From positions 1,662,501 to 1,726,500 of the forward strand of contig CP127384.1 in assembly GCA_030285985.1 (NCBI GenBank): a DNA stretch of 64,000 nt, written 5' to 3'. Numbering within the stretch: position 1 is the first letter of the stretch; each line of letters opens with the position of its first letter. Position numbers and translations under genes: made by a program. The notes under the pieces were generated by a model. That model was not told the origin of the DNA, did not search any database, and saw only the letters and a program-made list of their open reading frames with translations. Shown piece by piece: positions 44,215 to 53,464 of this stretch. Source of the stretch: Aquidulcibacter paucihalophilus (GTDB lineage Bacteria; Pseudomonadota; Alphaproteobacteria; Caulobacterales; Caulobacteraceae).

Positions 44215-47200
44215 GGCGTCTCTTCCGCAGGTCCGGGCACGGCCAGGGGGCGGCCGTCGTCCTTCAATGCGATATAGATGGCCGGGATCACCAGCACCGT
44301 GAGAATCGTCGAGGAAATCAGGCCGAACAGCAGGGAGAGCGCCAGCCCCTGGAAGATCGGGTCGAACAGGATCACCGCCGCCCCGATCATGGCCGCCAGC
44401 GCCGTCAGCAGGATCGGCTTGAAGCGGATGGCACCGGCCTCCAGCAGGACCTCACGAAGGGGCCGTCCGGGCGTTCGGGCGTGGCGGATGAAGTCGACCA
44501 GCAGGATCGAATTCCGGACGATGATCCCCGCCAGGGCAATGAAGCCGATCATCGAGGTGGCGGTGAAGGGCGCGCCGAACAGCATATGGCCGATGACGAT
44601 GCCGATCAGGGTGAGAGGGATGGGCGTCAGGATCACCAGCGGTATACGGAAGTCCTTGAACTGGGCGACGACCAGAACATAGATCCCCAGAAGGGCCACG
44701 CCGAACGCGGCACCCATGTCGCGGAAGGTCACCCAGGTGATCTCCCATTCGCCGTCCCACAGGACGGTGGGGACGGTCTCGTCCGTCGGCTGACCGTTGA
44801 GCCGGACCTCGGGGCGCGGCAGCCCTTTCCAGTCGTGGGCCTTGATGGCCGCGTCGATGGCGAGAATGCCGTAGATCGGGGCCTCGAACTGGCCGGCCAG
44901 TTCGGCGGTGACCATTTCAGCGGCGCGGCCGTCGCGGCGGTAGACGGGCCAGCTGGCCAGTTCATGACGGACCTCGACGATCTCGCCCAGTTCGACCAGC
45001 CGCCGGCCGCCGTCGAGCGTTGTCACGGCCACAGGCATGACAGCCATCTGTTCGCTCCAGGTCCGGGCCGACTGGGGCAGGCGTACGGCGATCTCCAGCG
45101 GAGTCCGCTCATCATCGCGCGCGGCATAGCCGAGAATCTGGCCACCCATGACGGCGGCGATGGAGTCGTGCACCTCGCGCTCGGAAAGGCCAAACCGCTC
45201 GATCTTTTCGCGGTCCGGGATCAAGCGCAGGACCGGGCGGCGGACGCCGTAGCTGTTGTCCACGTCGACGACCGAGGATTCGGCCCGGAACAGGGTCTCC
45301 AGCTCGGCGGCCACCGCGCGACGGGTGGCGGGATCGGGGCCGTAGACCTCGGCCAGCAGGGTCGCCAGCACGGGTGGTCCCGGGGGGGCCTCGACCACCT
45401 TGATCGACGACCCCGCCGGCAGCGGCAGATCGGCCAGGCGGCGGCGCAGGTCGAGGGCGATGGCGTGACTGCTGCGCCTGCGCTCACCCTTGGGGGCGAG
45501 CATGACCGTCAGATCGCCCTGTTCCGCGCCCGCGCGCAGGAAGTAGTGGCGCACCAGACCGTTGAAATTGAACGGCGCCGCGGTCCCGGCGTAGCTTTCC
45601 AGTGACTCCACCTCGCGCAGCGTTCCGGCCACGGCCGCAGCCCCGGCCAGGGTGCGCTCGGTGACCTCGAGACTGGTTCCCTCGGGCATGTCCAGCACGA
45701 CCTGGAGCTCGGACTTGTTGTCGAACGGGAGCAGTTTCACCGGCACGGCCCGGAAGGCGAACATCGACATCGACAGCAGGGTGGCGAGGCCGACGACGAT
45801 CAGGAAGATCCAGGCGCTCCGGCGCGAGCGGACGACTGGCGTAGCGACCTTGCGATAGAGGCGGCCCAGCTTTCCCTCGCCGTGCTCGTGACCGCGGCCA
45901 GCGACAAGGGTCTTTCGCGCGAACCGGATCATCAGCCACGGCGCGATGACCACGGCCACGAAGAACGAGAAGATCATGGCGGCGGAAGCGTTGATCGGGA
46001 TCGGCGCCATATAGGGCCCCATCAGGCCCGAAACGAACAGCATGGGCAGCAAGGCGGCGACCACGGTCAGGGTGGCGACCACGGTCGGGTTGCCGACCTC
46101 GGCCACCGCCTCGACGGTGGCCTGGGCGCGGCTGCGGTCGTCGTTCATGGCCCAGTGGCGGGCGATATTCTCGATCATCACGATGGCGTCGTCGACGAGG
46201 ATGCCGATCGAGAAAATCAGCGCGAACAGGCTGACACGGTTGATGGTGTAGCCCATCAGGTTGGAGGCGAAGAGGGTGAGCAGGATGGTCGTGGGGATCA
46301 CCACCGCCGTCACCCCGGCCTCGCGCCAGCCGATGGCGAAACCGATCAGGATGACGATGGAGACCGTGGCGAGGCCGAGGTGCATGAGCAGCTCATTGGC
46401 CTTTTCATTGGCGGTCTCGCCGTAGTCGCGGGTCACGACGACCTCGAGTCCATCGGGGATCAGCGTCCCCTCCAGAGCCTCGACGCGCTGCATCACCCCG
46501 TGGGAGACGAGCACGGCATTGGCTCCCTGGCGCTTGGCTACCGCCAGGCTGACGGCCGGCGTGCGGCTCCAGCCGTCGCCGACGCGGGCGTAGTGGGCGG
46601 CGCGGGCCTGATCCTCCCGCGGGGCCTGAACGATGGTCGCCACGTCGCGCAGATAGACGGGCTCGCCGGCCATCGAGCGGACGGTCAGCAGGGCGGCGTC
46701 GTCCGGCGCGGCCAGCCGCTCGCCCGAGCGCAGGGCCACGGCCTGGCCCTGGTCGCGGAAGGTACCGGCCGGGAAGCTGCGGTTGGCATGGGCGACGCCT
46801 TCCAGCTCGGCAGACAGGGCCACGCCGCGCGCGGCCATGCGGGCGGGATCGGGCTCAACCCGAATCTCGGACGGGCGGCCGCCGACGATGAAGGTCAGGC
46901 CGACGTCCTCGACCTTGCTGATCTCGGTGCGCAGGCGGGCGGCGACATCGTACAGGGCCTGGTCGCTCCAGCGCCCGGCCGCGTCGGCGCGCGGCGTCAG
47001 GGTCAGGACCATGGCGGGGACGTCATTGATGCCCCGGGTGACGATCTGCGGCTCCGACACCCCGACGGGAATGGAATCGTAGTTGGCGCGTACCTTCTCG
47101 TGCACTCGAACCGCCGCATCGTCGGGGTCCGAGCCGACCAGGAACCGGGCCGTGACCATGACCTGGTCGTCCTGCACCTGGGTGTAGACGTACTCCACCC

Positions 47201-47441
47201 CGTCGATGCTGCGGACAATGGCCTCCAGAGGCTTGGCCGCCAGTTCTGTGGCGTCGGAGGCGCTCATGCCGGGCGCGGCGACCATGATGTCAACCATAGG
47301 CACGCTGATCTGTGGCTCTTCCTCGCGGGGGATCGACAGCACGGCCATCAGGCCCACGGCGATCGCCGCCAGCAGCATCAGGGGAGTCAGGGGCGAATTG
47401 AGCGTAGCTTTCGTCAGCCGTCCGGACAGGCCGAGGTTCAT
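44211..47441 (-). CDS. RND efflux pump permease
   Basis: A 1076-residue AcrB-type inner-membrane transporter. The N-terminal helix, the large periplasmic loops and GILVDDAIVMIENIARHW in TM4, with the two Asp of the proton relay, are all present, and the second half has the matching FIALAGIIVRNSILLVDFI. It forms a trimer that exports substrates by proton antiport with an adaptor and an outer-membrane channel. No channel gene is near. The substrate is unknown; context suggests a sulfur-stress role. Start overlaps the adaptor stop codon. Confidence 0.93.
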   Translation of the reverse strand: MNLGLSGRLTKATLNSPLTPLMLLAAIAVGLMAVLSIPREEEPQISVPMVDIMVAAPGMSASDATELAAKPLEAIVRSIDGVEYVYTQVQDDQVMVTARFLVGSDPDDAAVRVHEKVRANYDSIPVGVSEPQIVTRGINDVPAMVLTLTPRADAAGRWSDQALYDVAARLRTEISKVEDVGLTFIVGGRPSEIRVEPDPARMAARGVALSAELEGVAHANRSFPAGTFRDQGQAVALRSGERLAAPDDAALLTVRSMAGEPVYLRDVATIVQAPREDQARAAHYARVGDGWSRTPAVSLAVAKRQGANAVLVSHGVMQRVEALEGTLIPDGLEVVVTRDYGETANEKANELLMHLGLATVSIVILIGFAIGWREAGVTAVVIPTTILLTLFASNLMGYTINRVSLFALIFSIGILVDDAIVMIENIARHWAMNDDRSRAQATVEAVAEVGNPTVVATLTVVAALLPMLFVSGLMGPYMAPIPINASAAMIFSFFVAVVIAPWLMIRFARKTLVAGRGHEHGEGKLGRLYRKVATPVVRSRRSAWIFLIVVGLATLLSMSMFAFRAVPVKLLPFDNKSELQVVLDMPEGTSLEVTERTLAGAAAVAGTLREVESLESYAGTAAPFNFNGLVRHYFLRAGAEQGDLTVMLAPKGERRRSSHAIALDLRRRLADLPLPAGSSIKVVEAPPGPPVLATLLAEVYGPDPATRRAVAAELETLFRAESSVVDVDNSYGVRRPVLRLIPDREKIERFGLSEREVHDSIAAVMGGQILGYAARDDERTPLEIAVRLPQSARTWSEQMAVMPVAVTTLDGGRRLVELGEIVEVRHELASWPVYRRDGRAAEMVTAELAGQFEAPIYGILAIDAAIKAHDWKGLPRPEVRLNGQPTDETVPTVLWDGEWEITWVTFRDMGAAFGVALLGIYVLVVAQFKDFRIPLVILTPIPLTLIGIVIGHMLFGAPFTATSMIGFIALAGIIVRNSILLVDFIRHARTPGRPLREVLLEAGAIRFKPILLTALAAMIGAAVILFDPIFQGLALSLLFGLISSTILTVLVIPAIYIALKDDGRPLAVPGPAEETP

Positions 47442-48472
47442 CGGGCGCGCTCCGGAGCCAGGACGACATCGCCGACGGCGAGCCCCGACAAGACCTCGAC
47501 ACGATCCGTGCCGACAGGACCCGCCAGCTGGACCGGTGCCTCGCTGACGCGACCGGCGCGGTCGACGGTCCGGACGAAATCGATGCCGTAGCGGGTGGAG
47601 ACGAAGCGGCGCGGCACGACCAGCGCGCGCCGCTGGCCCACGGGAACCTGCACGGTCACGCGCTGGCCCACCCGCTCGCTGGTCAGGCCGGCGACGGAGA
47701 TGTCCGCCGTGGTCCGCCCGGCGATGGACGCGGGATAGACTTGGGTGATGGTCCCGACGCCGGCACCGGGCAAATCCCCGGGGGAGGCCACGACAGTCTG
47801 GCCGACCCGCAGGTTCCGACCCTGGGCCTCCGGCAGTTCGAGGCGCAGGACGAGGGGGCCCGCGGTGATGGTCGCGACCGACTGACCGGCGCTGACCACC
47901 GAGCCGGAAGGCACATCGGCGGTCAGGACCCGCCCTGAGGTGGGCGCGAGGATACTTCCCTGGGCGCCGGTTTCGGCGCTGGCCGAACGCTGGGCCCGCG
48001 CGGCACGGACCTGGGCGTCGGCGGCCTGGGACGCGGCCTGGGCCTGATCGAGCCTGGCTTGGGCGTAGAAGCCGCGATCAAAAAGGCTCTGCACGCGCGA
48101 CAGGTCCCCCCTCGCCCGCACCGCCTCGGCCTCGGCCACCGCCACCTGGGCCCCGAGGGCGGCGGTCTCCAACCCCACGCGGGCATCGACGACGACACCG
48201 ATGACCTGCCCCTGACGGACCATGTCGCCCTCGCGCACATTCAGCCGCACGAGCGTGCCGGGGATGCGCGCCCGGGCCTCGCCGAGATCGCGGGAGGCGA
48301 CCACGGCCGAGGCCGGCTTGACCGCATCGATCGTCTGTTCAGCGACCGTCAGACGTTCTCCCCGCGCGGGCGCGGTCGGCGCGACCTCGGGCTCGCCGCC
48401 GCAGGCCGACAGTCCACCGACCAACAGGGTGGCGGAAGCGAAAGCGGCGAACAGGGCCTTGGGCGTCTTCAT
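47438..48472 (-). CDS. RND periplasmic adaptor (membrane fusion) lipoprotein
   Basis: A 344-residue adaptor with a lipobox signal peptide (LLVGGLSAC, Cys24), then the barrel-sandwich halves split by a helical hairpin: VRLNVREGDMVRQGQVIGVV before it and GSILAPTSGRVLTADVPSGSVV after it. The beta-barrel domain (VGQTVVASPGDLPGAGVGTITQVYP) follows. It links the permease to an outer-membrane channel. It is the first gene of the four-gene operon and its promoter faces the SQR gene. Confidence 0.92.
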   Translation of the reverse strand: MKTPKALFAAFASATLLVGGLSACGGEPEVAPTAPARGERLTVAEQTIDAVKPASAVVASRDLGEARARIPGTLVRLNVREGDMVRQGQVIGVVVDARVGLETAALGAQVAVAEAEAVRARGDLSRVQSLFDRGFYAQARLDQAQAASQAADAQVRAARAQRSASAETGAQGSILAPTSGRVLTADVPSGSVVSAGQSVATITAGPLVLRLELPEAQGRNLRVGQTVVASPGDLPGAGVGTITQVYPASIAGRTTADISVAGLTSERVGQRVTVQVPVGQRRALVVPRRFVSTRYGIDFVRTVDRAGRVSEAPVQLAGPVGTDRVEVLSGLAVGDVVLAPERAR

Positions 48473-48497
48473 CAGAGAAACCTTATGTAAGACTGCT

Positions 48498-48520
48498 CTA
48501 ATATTAGTTCATGCTAATAT
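48498..48520. promoter_or_regulatory. Inverted repeat, likely ArsR-type operator
   Basis: ATATTAG (48501-48507) and CTAATAT (48514-48520) are perfect inverted repeats six bases apart; CTAATATTAG (48498-48507) is itself a palindrome. AT-rich dyads of this kind are bound by ArsR/BigR proteins. It lies 26 bp upstream of the adaptor start codon, between the two divergent units. Confidence 0.7.
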
Positions 48521-48564
48521 GATTGCAAGCCTTGGAACTGTGCTCCCGGTGCCGGCCTCCAGCC

Positions 48565-48578
48565 TTGATCCCGATCAA
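48565..48578. promoter_or_regulatory. Perfect FNR/FixK box upstream of sqr
   Basis: TTGATCCCGATCAA fits the consensus TTGAT-N4-ATCAA exactly and ends 59 bp before the SQR start codon, where a class II activator site with a following promoter could fit. FixK is encoded 2 kb downstream. Confidence 0.8.
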
Positions 48579-48637
48579 GGCGCGGTCGCCCCGGCGGCGC
48601 AGGATCAGATCTTCACGACGGCTCAAGGAGATCGCGC

Positions 48638-49951
48638 ATGGATCGGCCCACCATCGTCATTCTGGGCGCAGGCCTCGGCGGCACCATCGCCGCCTATGAG
48701 CTGCGCCACGTCCTCGGCGACCGCGCGCGGATCGTCATGGTGTCGAAAGGCGACATCTTTCATTTCACGCCCTCCAACCCCTGGGTGGCGGTGAGCTGGC
48801 GCAAGCGCGAAGCCATTGAGGTCAGCCTGCCGGAGGTGATGAAGCGCAAGGGCGTGGAGTTCATCAACGTCGCAGCCACCGGCATCCGCCCCGCTGAAAA
48901 GGACGTCGACCTAGCCGATGGCCGGTCGCTTCACTACGACTACCTGGTCATCGCTACCGGGCCTGACCTGGCCTTCGACGAAATCCCGGGCCTCGGCCCC
49001 GACGGACATACCGTCTCGATTTGCCATGTCGACCATGCCGTGAAGGCGGCCGAGGCCTTCGACGAATTTGTCAGGAACCCCGGCCCGATTGTGGTCGGGG
49101 CGGTCCAGGGTGCCTCCTGCTTCGGTCCCGCCTATGAGTTCGCCATGATCCTCGATACCGAGCTGCGCCGCCGGAAGGTGCGCGACAAGGTGCCGATGAC
49201 CTTTGTCACCTCGGAACCCTACATCGGCCACCTCGGCCTCGACGGGGTCGGCGACACCAAGGGGCTGCTGGAAAGCGAAATGCGCCAGCGCCACATCAAA
49301 TGGGTCACCAACGCCCGGGTGAAGAGTGTCGAGGCCTGCCTGATGCACGTCGAGGAGATCGGCGAGGACGGCGCGGTCAAGGCAAACCATGACCTGCCCT
49401 TCGCCTACTCCATGATGCTGCCGGCCTTCCGCGGGATCGAGGCCGTGCGTGGGATCGAGGGACTCACCAATCCGCGCGGCTTCATCCTCGTCGACAAGCA
49501 CCAGCGCAATCCGACCTGGCCGGACATCTTCGCCCTCGGCGTCGGCATCGCCATTCCGCCGACCGGCCCCACGCCGGTGCCCGTCGGCGTGCCCAAGACT
49601 GGCTTCATGATCGAGAGCATGGTCTCGGCCATCTCGGCCAATCTGAAGCAAATTCTCGACGGTCGGGAGCCGACGTTCGAGGCCAGCTGGAACGCCATCT
49701 GCCTGGCCGATTTCGGCGACGGCGGCGTCGCCTTCATGGCCCAGCCGCAGATCCCGCCCCGCAACATCAACTGGTCCGCTAGCGGCCGCTGGGTGCACGC
49801 CGCCAAGGTCGCCTTCGAGGGCTACTTCCTGCACAAGGTCCGAAAGGGCCAGGCCGAGCCGCTCTACGAGAAGCTGGCCCTCGATCTGATCGGCGCCCAC
49901 AAGCTGCGCCCGACCACCCGGTCCACCCCCGCAAAGGAGCCCAGGGCATGA
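48638..49951 (+). CDS. sqr: Sulfide:quinone oxidoreductase
   Basis: A 437-residue flavoprotein. FAD-binding ILGAGLGGTIAAYELR at the N-terminus, ATGPDLAFDEIPGLG, and three cysteines at 129 (SICHVD), 161 (GASCFGP) and 355 (NAICLADFG) correspond to Cys128/Cys160/Cys356 of the well-studied Acidithiobacillus SQR. It oxidises sulfide to polysulfide at the membrane and reduces quinone. The C-terminal amphipathic part fits membrane attachment. Start ATG 48638 has AAGGAG upstream. The DUF2892 gene overlaps its end by 4 bp. Confidence 0.92.
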   Translation: MDRPTIVILGAGLGGTIAAYELRHVLGDRARIVMVSKGDIFHFTPSNPWVAVSWRKREAIEVSLPEVMKRKGVEFINVAATGIRPAEKDVDLADGRSLHYDYLVIATGPDLAFDEIPGLGPDGHTVSICHVDHAVKAAEAFDEFVRNPGPIVVGAVQGASCFGPAYEFAMILDTELRRRKVRDKVPMTFVTSEPYIGHLGLDGVGDTKGLLESEMRQRHIKWVTNARVKSVEACLMHVEEIGEDGAVKANHDLPFAYSMMLPAFRGIEAVRGIEGLTNPRGFILVDKHQRNPTWPDIFALGVGIAIPPTGPTPVPVGVPKTGFMIESMVSAISANLKQILDGREPTFEASWNAICLADFGDGGVAFMAQPQIPPRNINWSASGRWVHAAKVAFEGYFLHKVRKGQAEPLYEKLALDLIGAHKLRPTTRSTPAKEPRA

Positions 49952-50151
49952 GCCTCGATCGCGCCGTCATGATGTTCGCCGGCTTTATGGTGCTGGTCAG
50001 CGTGGCGCTGACCCTTTGGGTTCATCCGGCCTGGATGTGGCTGACGGTGTTCGTCGGCCTCAACCTGCTGCAGGCTTCGATCACCCGGTTCTGCCCGGCC
50101 GCCATGCTGTTCCGGAAGCTGGGCGTGCGGCCGGGCACGGCCTTCCGGTAA
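49948..50151 (+). CDS. DUF2892 (YgaP-like transmembrane) protein
   Basis: A 67-residue protein made of two hydrophobic helices around one polar turn: RAVMMFAGFMVLVSVALTLWV and LTVFVGLNLLQASITRFCPAAMLF. This is the DUF2892 unit that, fused to rhodanese, forms YgaP. The FCPAAMLFRKLG motif is typical. The start overlaps the SQR stop codon (ATGA), so the two are co-translated; a role in handling membrane-associated sulfur is inferred. Confidence 0.85.
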   Translation: MSLDRAVMMFAGFMVLVSVALTLWVHPAWMWLTVFVGLNLLQASITRFCPAAMLFRKLGVRPGTAFR

Positions 50152-50619
50152 GCCGGCCATCGCAAGTGGGGTTTGAACGGCCGCTGCTGGCGTTCTCGTT
50201 GTCGGATCGGCAGGCGGGAGTCCTCAGACGTCACGGAAACCCAGCCTGAACCGCAAGTATAGTCACGCGGCATGACGGATCACGTCCGCCGGAAACTGGT
50301 GGCGCTTGAACGAAATCGGCGTCACGAAAAATCATCCCCATCAGCGGAATAGGCCGCCCTAAGTGGAGACAAGTTAGTGTTAGACTGACAGCATCTACTG
50401 CTCAAAAATCCGGTCGAGGCGTCCTGCTAACAGGGGAAATTACCAGATGTTCGCTGCGGGTGGAGGCTTTCGCATTGGAGACGGATTGTTGAATGACTGA
50501 CAGCACCCTCCATTGCATCCGTATCCGTACTTAGTGGCACGTCCTTAGGGACCGAACCTGAATGATCGGGGCCGGCGGCCCGGCCTATGTTTCGCTCCGT
50601 CCACTGATGGGGTTTGGCC
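50152..50619. other. 468-bp intergenic region upstream of fixK
   Basis: No gene is recognised. The last 300 bp are more AT-rich than the flanks and should hold the fixK promoter, which FixJ normally activates. No perfect FNR/FixK box is seen; TTGAACGAAATCGG near 50308 is too degenerate to call. Confidence 0.5.
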
Positions 50620-51258
50620 ATGACTCAGCTTACGTCCATTGTTCCTGCCGGCCCGGCAACCTTCGCCGGGGACTGGGCTGGTGCCGTGCGCCTGACCTTT
50701 CGTCCGGGCGAGGAAATCTACGCGCAGGATGAGGATGCGGATCTGGTCTATCGCGTGATCCGCGGCTCGGTGCGGACCATCCACCTACAGTCGGATGGCC
50801 GTCGCCAAGTGGGTGATTTCTACTATGAGGGCGACATGATCGGCGTTGATGTCGGCGCTTCGCATCGATTCTCGGCCGAGGCGCTGACTAACTGCGAGGT
50901 TCTGGCGCTTCGTCGATCCGGTTCGGCGGCCTATGAAAAAGGCCATGTTGAGCGCGTGATGTGGGCGGCTACGATCAGCGAATTGCAGCGGACCCAATCC
51001 CATTTGCTCCTGCTGGGTCGGGCGACAGCCTGTGAGAAGGTGGCCCGGTTCCTGATGGACATTGCCAACCGATACACAGGTGAATTCGTCATACTGCCGA
51101 TGAGCCGGCAGGATATGGCCGACTATCTGGGCCTGACGATCGAGACCATCTCTCGCATGCTGAGTCGTCTGCAGGCCGCTGGCGTGATCGAGTTTTCGGG
51201 CGCGCGCAAATATCGGATCCGGAGTCCAGGTTGCCTCTCGGGCATGGCTGCCACCTAA
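50620..51258 (+). CDS. fixK: Crp/Fnr family regulator, FixK type
   Basis: A 212-residue regulator with a cyclic-nucleotide-like sensor domain (FRPGEEIYAQDEDADLVYRVIRGSVR) and a C-terminal helix-turn-helix (MSRQDMADYLGLTIETISRMLSRLQ). The E-x-x-S-R residues of the recognition helix are those that read TTGAT in FNR/FixK. The N-terminal Fe-S cysteine cluster of FNR is missing, as in FixK. It lies directly upstream of fixL and fixJ, and five matching boxes lie within 10 kb. Start ATG 50620. Confidence 0.87.
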   Translation: MTQLTSIVPAGPATFAGDWAGAVRLTFRPGEEIYAQDEDADLVYRVIRGSVRTIHLQSDGRRQVGDFYYEGDMIGVDVGASHRFSAEALTNCEVLALRRSGSAAYEKGHVERVMWAATISELQRTQSHLLLLGRATACEKVARFLMDIANRYTGEFVILPMSRQDMADYLGLTIETISRMLSRLQAAGVIEFSGARKYRIRSPGCLSGMAAT

Positions 51259-51280
51259 AGTAGCTTCGGCTCGGGCTGCT

Positions 51281-52792
51281 ATGCTAAGCTTGTCTCGTGA
51301 TCGCTACCCGCGGTCGAGCCGAGAGGTGCCGGTGTATCTGCGATCTTCCGTTCTGGAACCGATGTCGCGCCGCAGGGGCTATATCGCCGTGGGCGTCGGA
51401 ACCCTGGTCGCAGTCTTCGTGAGGCTCGGCCTGAGCCTGCAGTTCGACGATCGCACCTTTTTCGTCATTTATGCCCCGTTCGTTCTGGTAGCGGCCTGGC
51501 TGGGCGGTCGAGGGCCCGCGCTCCTGGCGACGATGATCGGTCTCGGGATCAGCGCGGCGACGCTTCAGGAGAAGCTCTGGCTCAGCCCGGCCAATATGGT
51601 CGACGCTGCCGCCTTTGTAATCCTCGGCACCTTCATTTCAGTCGCCGGCGAACGTCTGTGGCGCAACAGCATGGAGGTTGAAACCCGGCAGGCTCACCTG
51701 CACTCCATCCTAGAGACGGTACCCGAAGCCATGATCGTGATCGACGCCGAGGGAAAGATGCAGTCGTTCAGCGCGGCCGCCGCCCGCCTTTTCGGATGGA
51801 CTCCCGAGGAAGCCATCGGATCGAATGTCAGCATCCTGATGCCCGAGCCGTACAGGTCGGCGCATGGCCGCCATCTGGCCCGCTATCTCAACACAGACGA
51901 GCGGCGGATCATCGGCGTCGGACGGGTTGTGGTCGGCGAGCGGAAGGACGGTTCGACCTTTCCCATGGAGCTGGCGGTGGGCGAAGCCCGCGCACAGGGC
52001 GGCCGCCACTTCACCGGATTCGTCCGCGATCTGACCGAACGGCGCGACCAGGAGCGCCGGATTCAGGAGTTGCAGTCGGAACTGATGCATATGTCGCGCC
52101 TGACCGCCATGGGGGAGATGGCGTCATCGCTGGCCCATGAGCTGAACCAGCCCTTGTCCGCCATCGCCAGCTATATGAAGGGGTCCGTCACCCTGCTGGA
52201 GTCCGAGCAGCCTGATCTGCCCAAGCTTCAGGTGGCGCTTGATCGCGCGGGTGATCAGGCCCTGCGCGCCGGTGACATCATCAAACACCTGCGCGAGTTC
52301 GTCGCCAAGGGCGAGACCGAGCACACGCTCGAGGATCCCGCCAAACTGATCGAGGAAGCCAGCGCCCTGGCGCTGGTGGGCGCCAGGGACAAGGGCGTCC
52401 GGATCGATCTCCGGCTGGACCGGAACCTCGGCCAGGTGGTCGTGGACAAGGTCCAGATCCACCAGGTCGCCGTGAATCTCATACGCAACGCAATCGACGC
52501 AATGGCAGATGCACCCGACCGGGAGCTCGAGATCGCGGCCCGGTTGGATGACCCACGTACCATAAAGGTCAGCGTCGCCGACAGCGGACCTGGCCTTGAA
52601 CCCTCGGTCCGGGAGCGTCTGTTCCAGCCTTTCGTAACCACAAAGGCCCAGGGGATGGGGATCGGATTGTCTATTTGCCGGACCATCGTCGAGGCTCATG
52701 GTGGGCGGATATGGGCAGAAGATAGACCCGGCGGTGGTACGATCTTCAACTTCACCTTACCTCGGGCCGATGGGGAGATCGCCAATGACTGA
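51281..52792 (+). CDS. fixL: Oxygen-sensing histidine kinase FixL
   Basis: A 503-residue kinase: four membrane helices (about 32-125), a PAS domain (about 138-255), and a HisKA/HATPase core with phospho-acceptor His286 (LAHELNQPL), followed by NLIRNAIDAM and GMGIGLSI. The PAS domain has PEPYRSAHGRHLARY, with His195 in the position of the FixL haem ligand, and IIGVGRVV next to it. Haem loss of oxygen should switch on the kinase, which phosphorylates FixJ. It overlaps fixJ by 8 bp. Confidence 0.93.
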   Translation: MLSLSRDRYPRSSREVPVYLRSSVLEPMSRRRGYIAVGVGTLVAVFVRLGLSLQFDDRTFFVIYAPFVLVAAWLGGRGPALLATMIGLGISAATLQEKLWLSPANMVDAAAFVILGTFISVAGERLWRNSMEVETRQAHLHSILETVPEAMIVIDAEGKMQSFSAAAARLFGWTPEEAIGSNVSILMPEPYRSAHGRHLARYLNTDERRIIGVGRVVVGERKDGSTFPMELAVGEARAQGGRHFTGFVRDLTERRDQERRIQELQSELMHMSRLTAMGEMASSLAHELNQPLSAIASYMKGSVTLLESEQPDLPKLQVALDRAGDQALRAGDIIKHLREFVAKGETEHTLEDPAKLIEEASALALVGARDKGVRIDLRLDRNLGQVVVDKVQIHQVAVNLIRNAIDAMADAPDRELEIAARLDDPRTIKVSVADSGPGLEPSVRERLFQPFVTTKAQGMGIGLSICRTIVEAHGGRIWAEDRPGGGTIFNFTLPRADGEIAND

Positions 52793-53384
52793 ATGCCTTC
52801 ATGTCATCGATGACGATGCCAGGTTGCGCGAGGCGCTCGCCTTTCTGCTTGAGGTCAATGGGATCAAGGCGCGCTTCTATGAAACGGGCAATGCCTTTCT
52901 CGACGCCCTGCCCGTCGAGGAAGGATGTCTGCTGACGGACGTCCGGATGCCGGGCATCACCGGGCTTGAGCTTGTTCGGGAGTTGAAAAGGCGCAGCATC
53001 GACCTGCCCGTTATCGTCATGACGGGCCATGGAGACATTTCCCTGGCCGTGGAGGCGATGAAGGCCGGCGTGAGCGACTTCATTGAGAAGCCCTTCAACG
53101 ACGAGGTTCTGATATCCGCTCTTCATGCGGCCTGTGAGCGCCGGAAGGATAAGACGGGGCCAGACGCCGCCCGGCAGGCGGCGGAGTTGCGGTTGGCCTC
53201 GCTGTCGCCCCGCGAACGTGAGGTCCTGACGGGCGTCGTCGAGGGAAAACTCAACAAGATCATCGCGTTCGAACTCGACATAAGTCCGCGCACCGTCGAG
53301 ATTTACCGCGCAAACCTGATGTCGAAGACCGGCGCTCGAAACATCTCCGAACTGATGCGGATCGCGCTGGCGGCCGGCTACTGA
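52785..53384 (+). CDS. fixJ: Response regulator FixJ
   Basis: A 199-residue two-domain regulator: receiver with VIDDDARLR and phospho-acceptor Asp52 (LTDVRMPG), the MTGHGD and EKPF segments, and a LuxR/FixJ helix-turn-helix (LSPREREVLTGVVEGKLNKIIAFELDIS). FixL phosphorylates it at low oxygen and it activates fixK. The ATG at 52785 overlaps the fixL end by 8 bp. The gene is followed at once by a FixK-like box. Confidence 0.93.
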   Translation: MTECLHVIDDDARLREALAFLLEVNGIKARFYETGNAFLDALPVEEGCLLTDVRMPGITGLELVRELKRRSIDLPVIVMTGHGDISLAVEAMKAGVSDFIEKPFNDEVLISALHAACERRKDKTGPDAARQAAELRLASLSPREREVLTGVVEGKLNKIIAFELDISPRTVEIYRANLMSKTGARNISELMRIALAAGY

Positions 53385-53385
53385 A

Positions 53386-53399
53386 TTGTCCTGGATCAA
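53386..53399. promoter_or_regulatory. FixK-like box upstream of the single-domain response regulator
   Basis: TTGTCCTGGATCAA differs from TTGAC/T-N4-ATCAA at one base and ends 65 bp before the ATG at 53465. Confidence 0.6.
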
Positions 53400-53464
53400 T
53401 GCGCGATACCGCAGCGCCTCCAGAGTCGCGACGCTGTGTTAGTTTAGCCTCCGATTTGTGTCAC

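Noticed and set aside
45882..47591. 569-codon plus-strand frame opposite the RND permease
   Set aside because: Rich in His/Gly/Asp/Arg, typical of an antisense frame in high-GC DNA.
50305..50320. TTGAACGAAATCGG as a FixK box upstream of fixK
   Set aside because: The right half-site (ATCGG) differs from ATCAA at two key bases and the left one from TTGAT/C at its last base.
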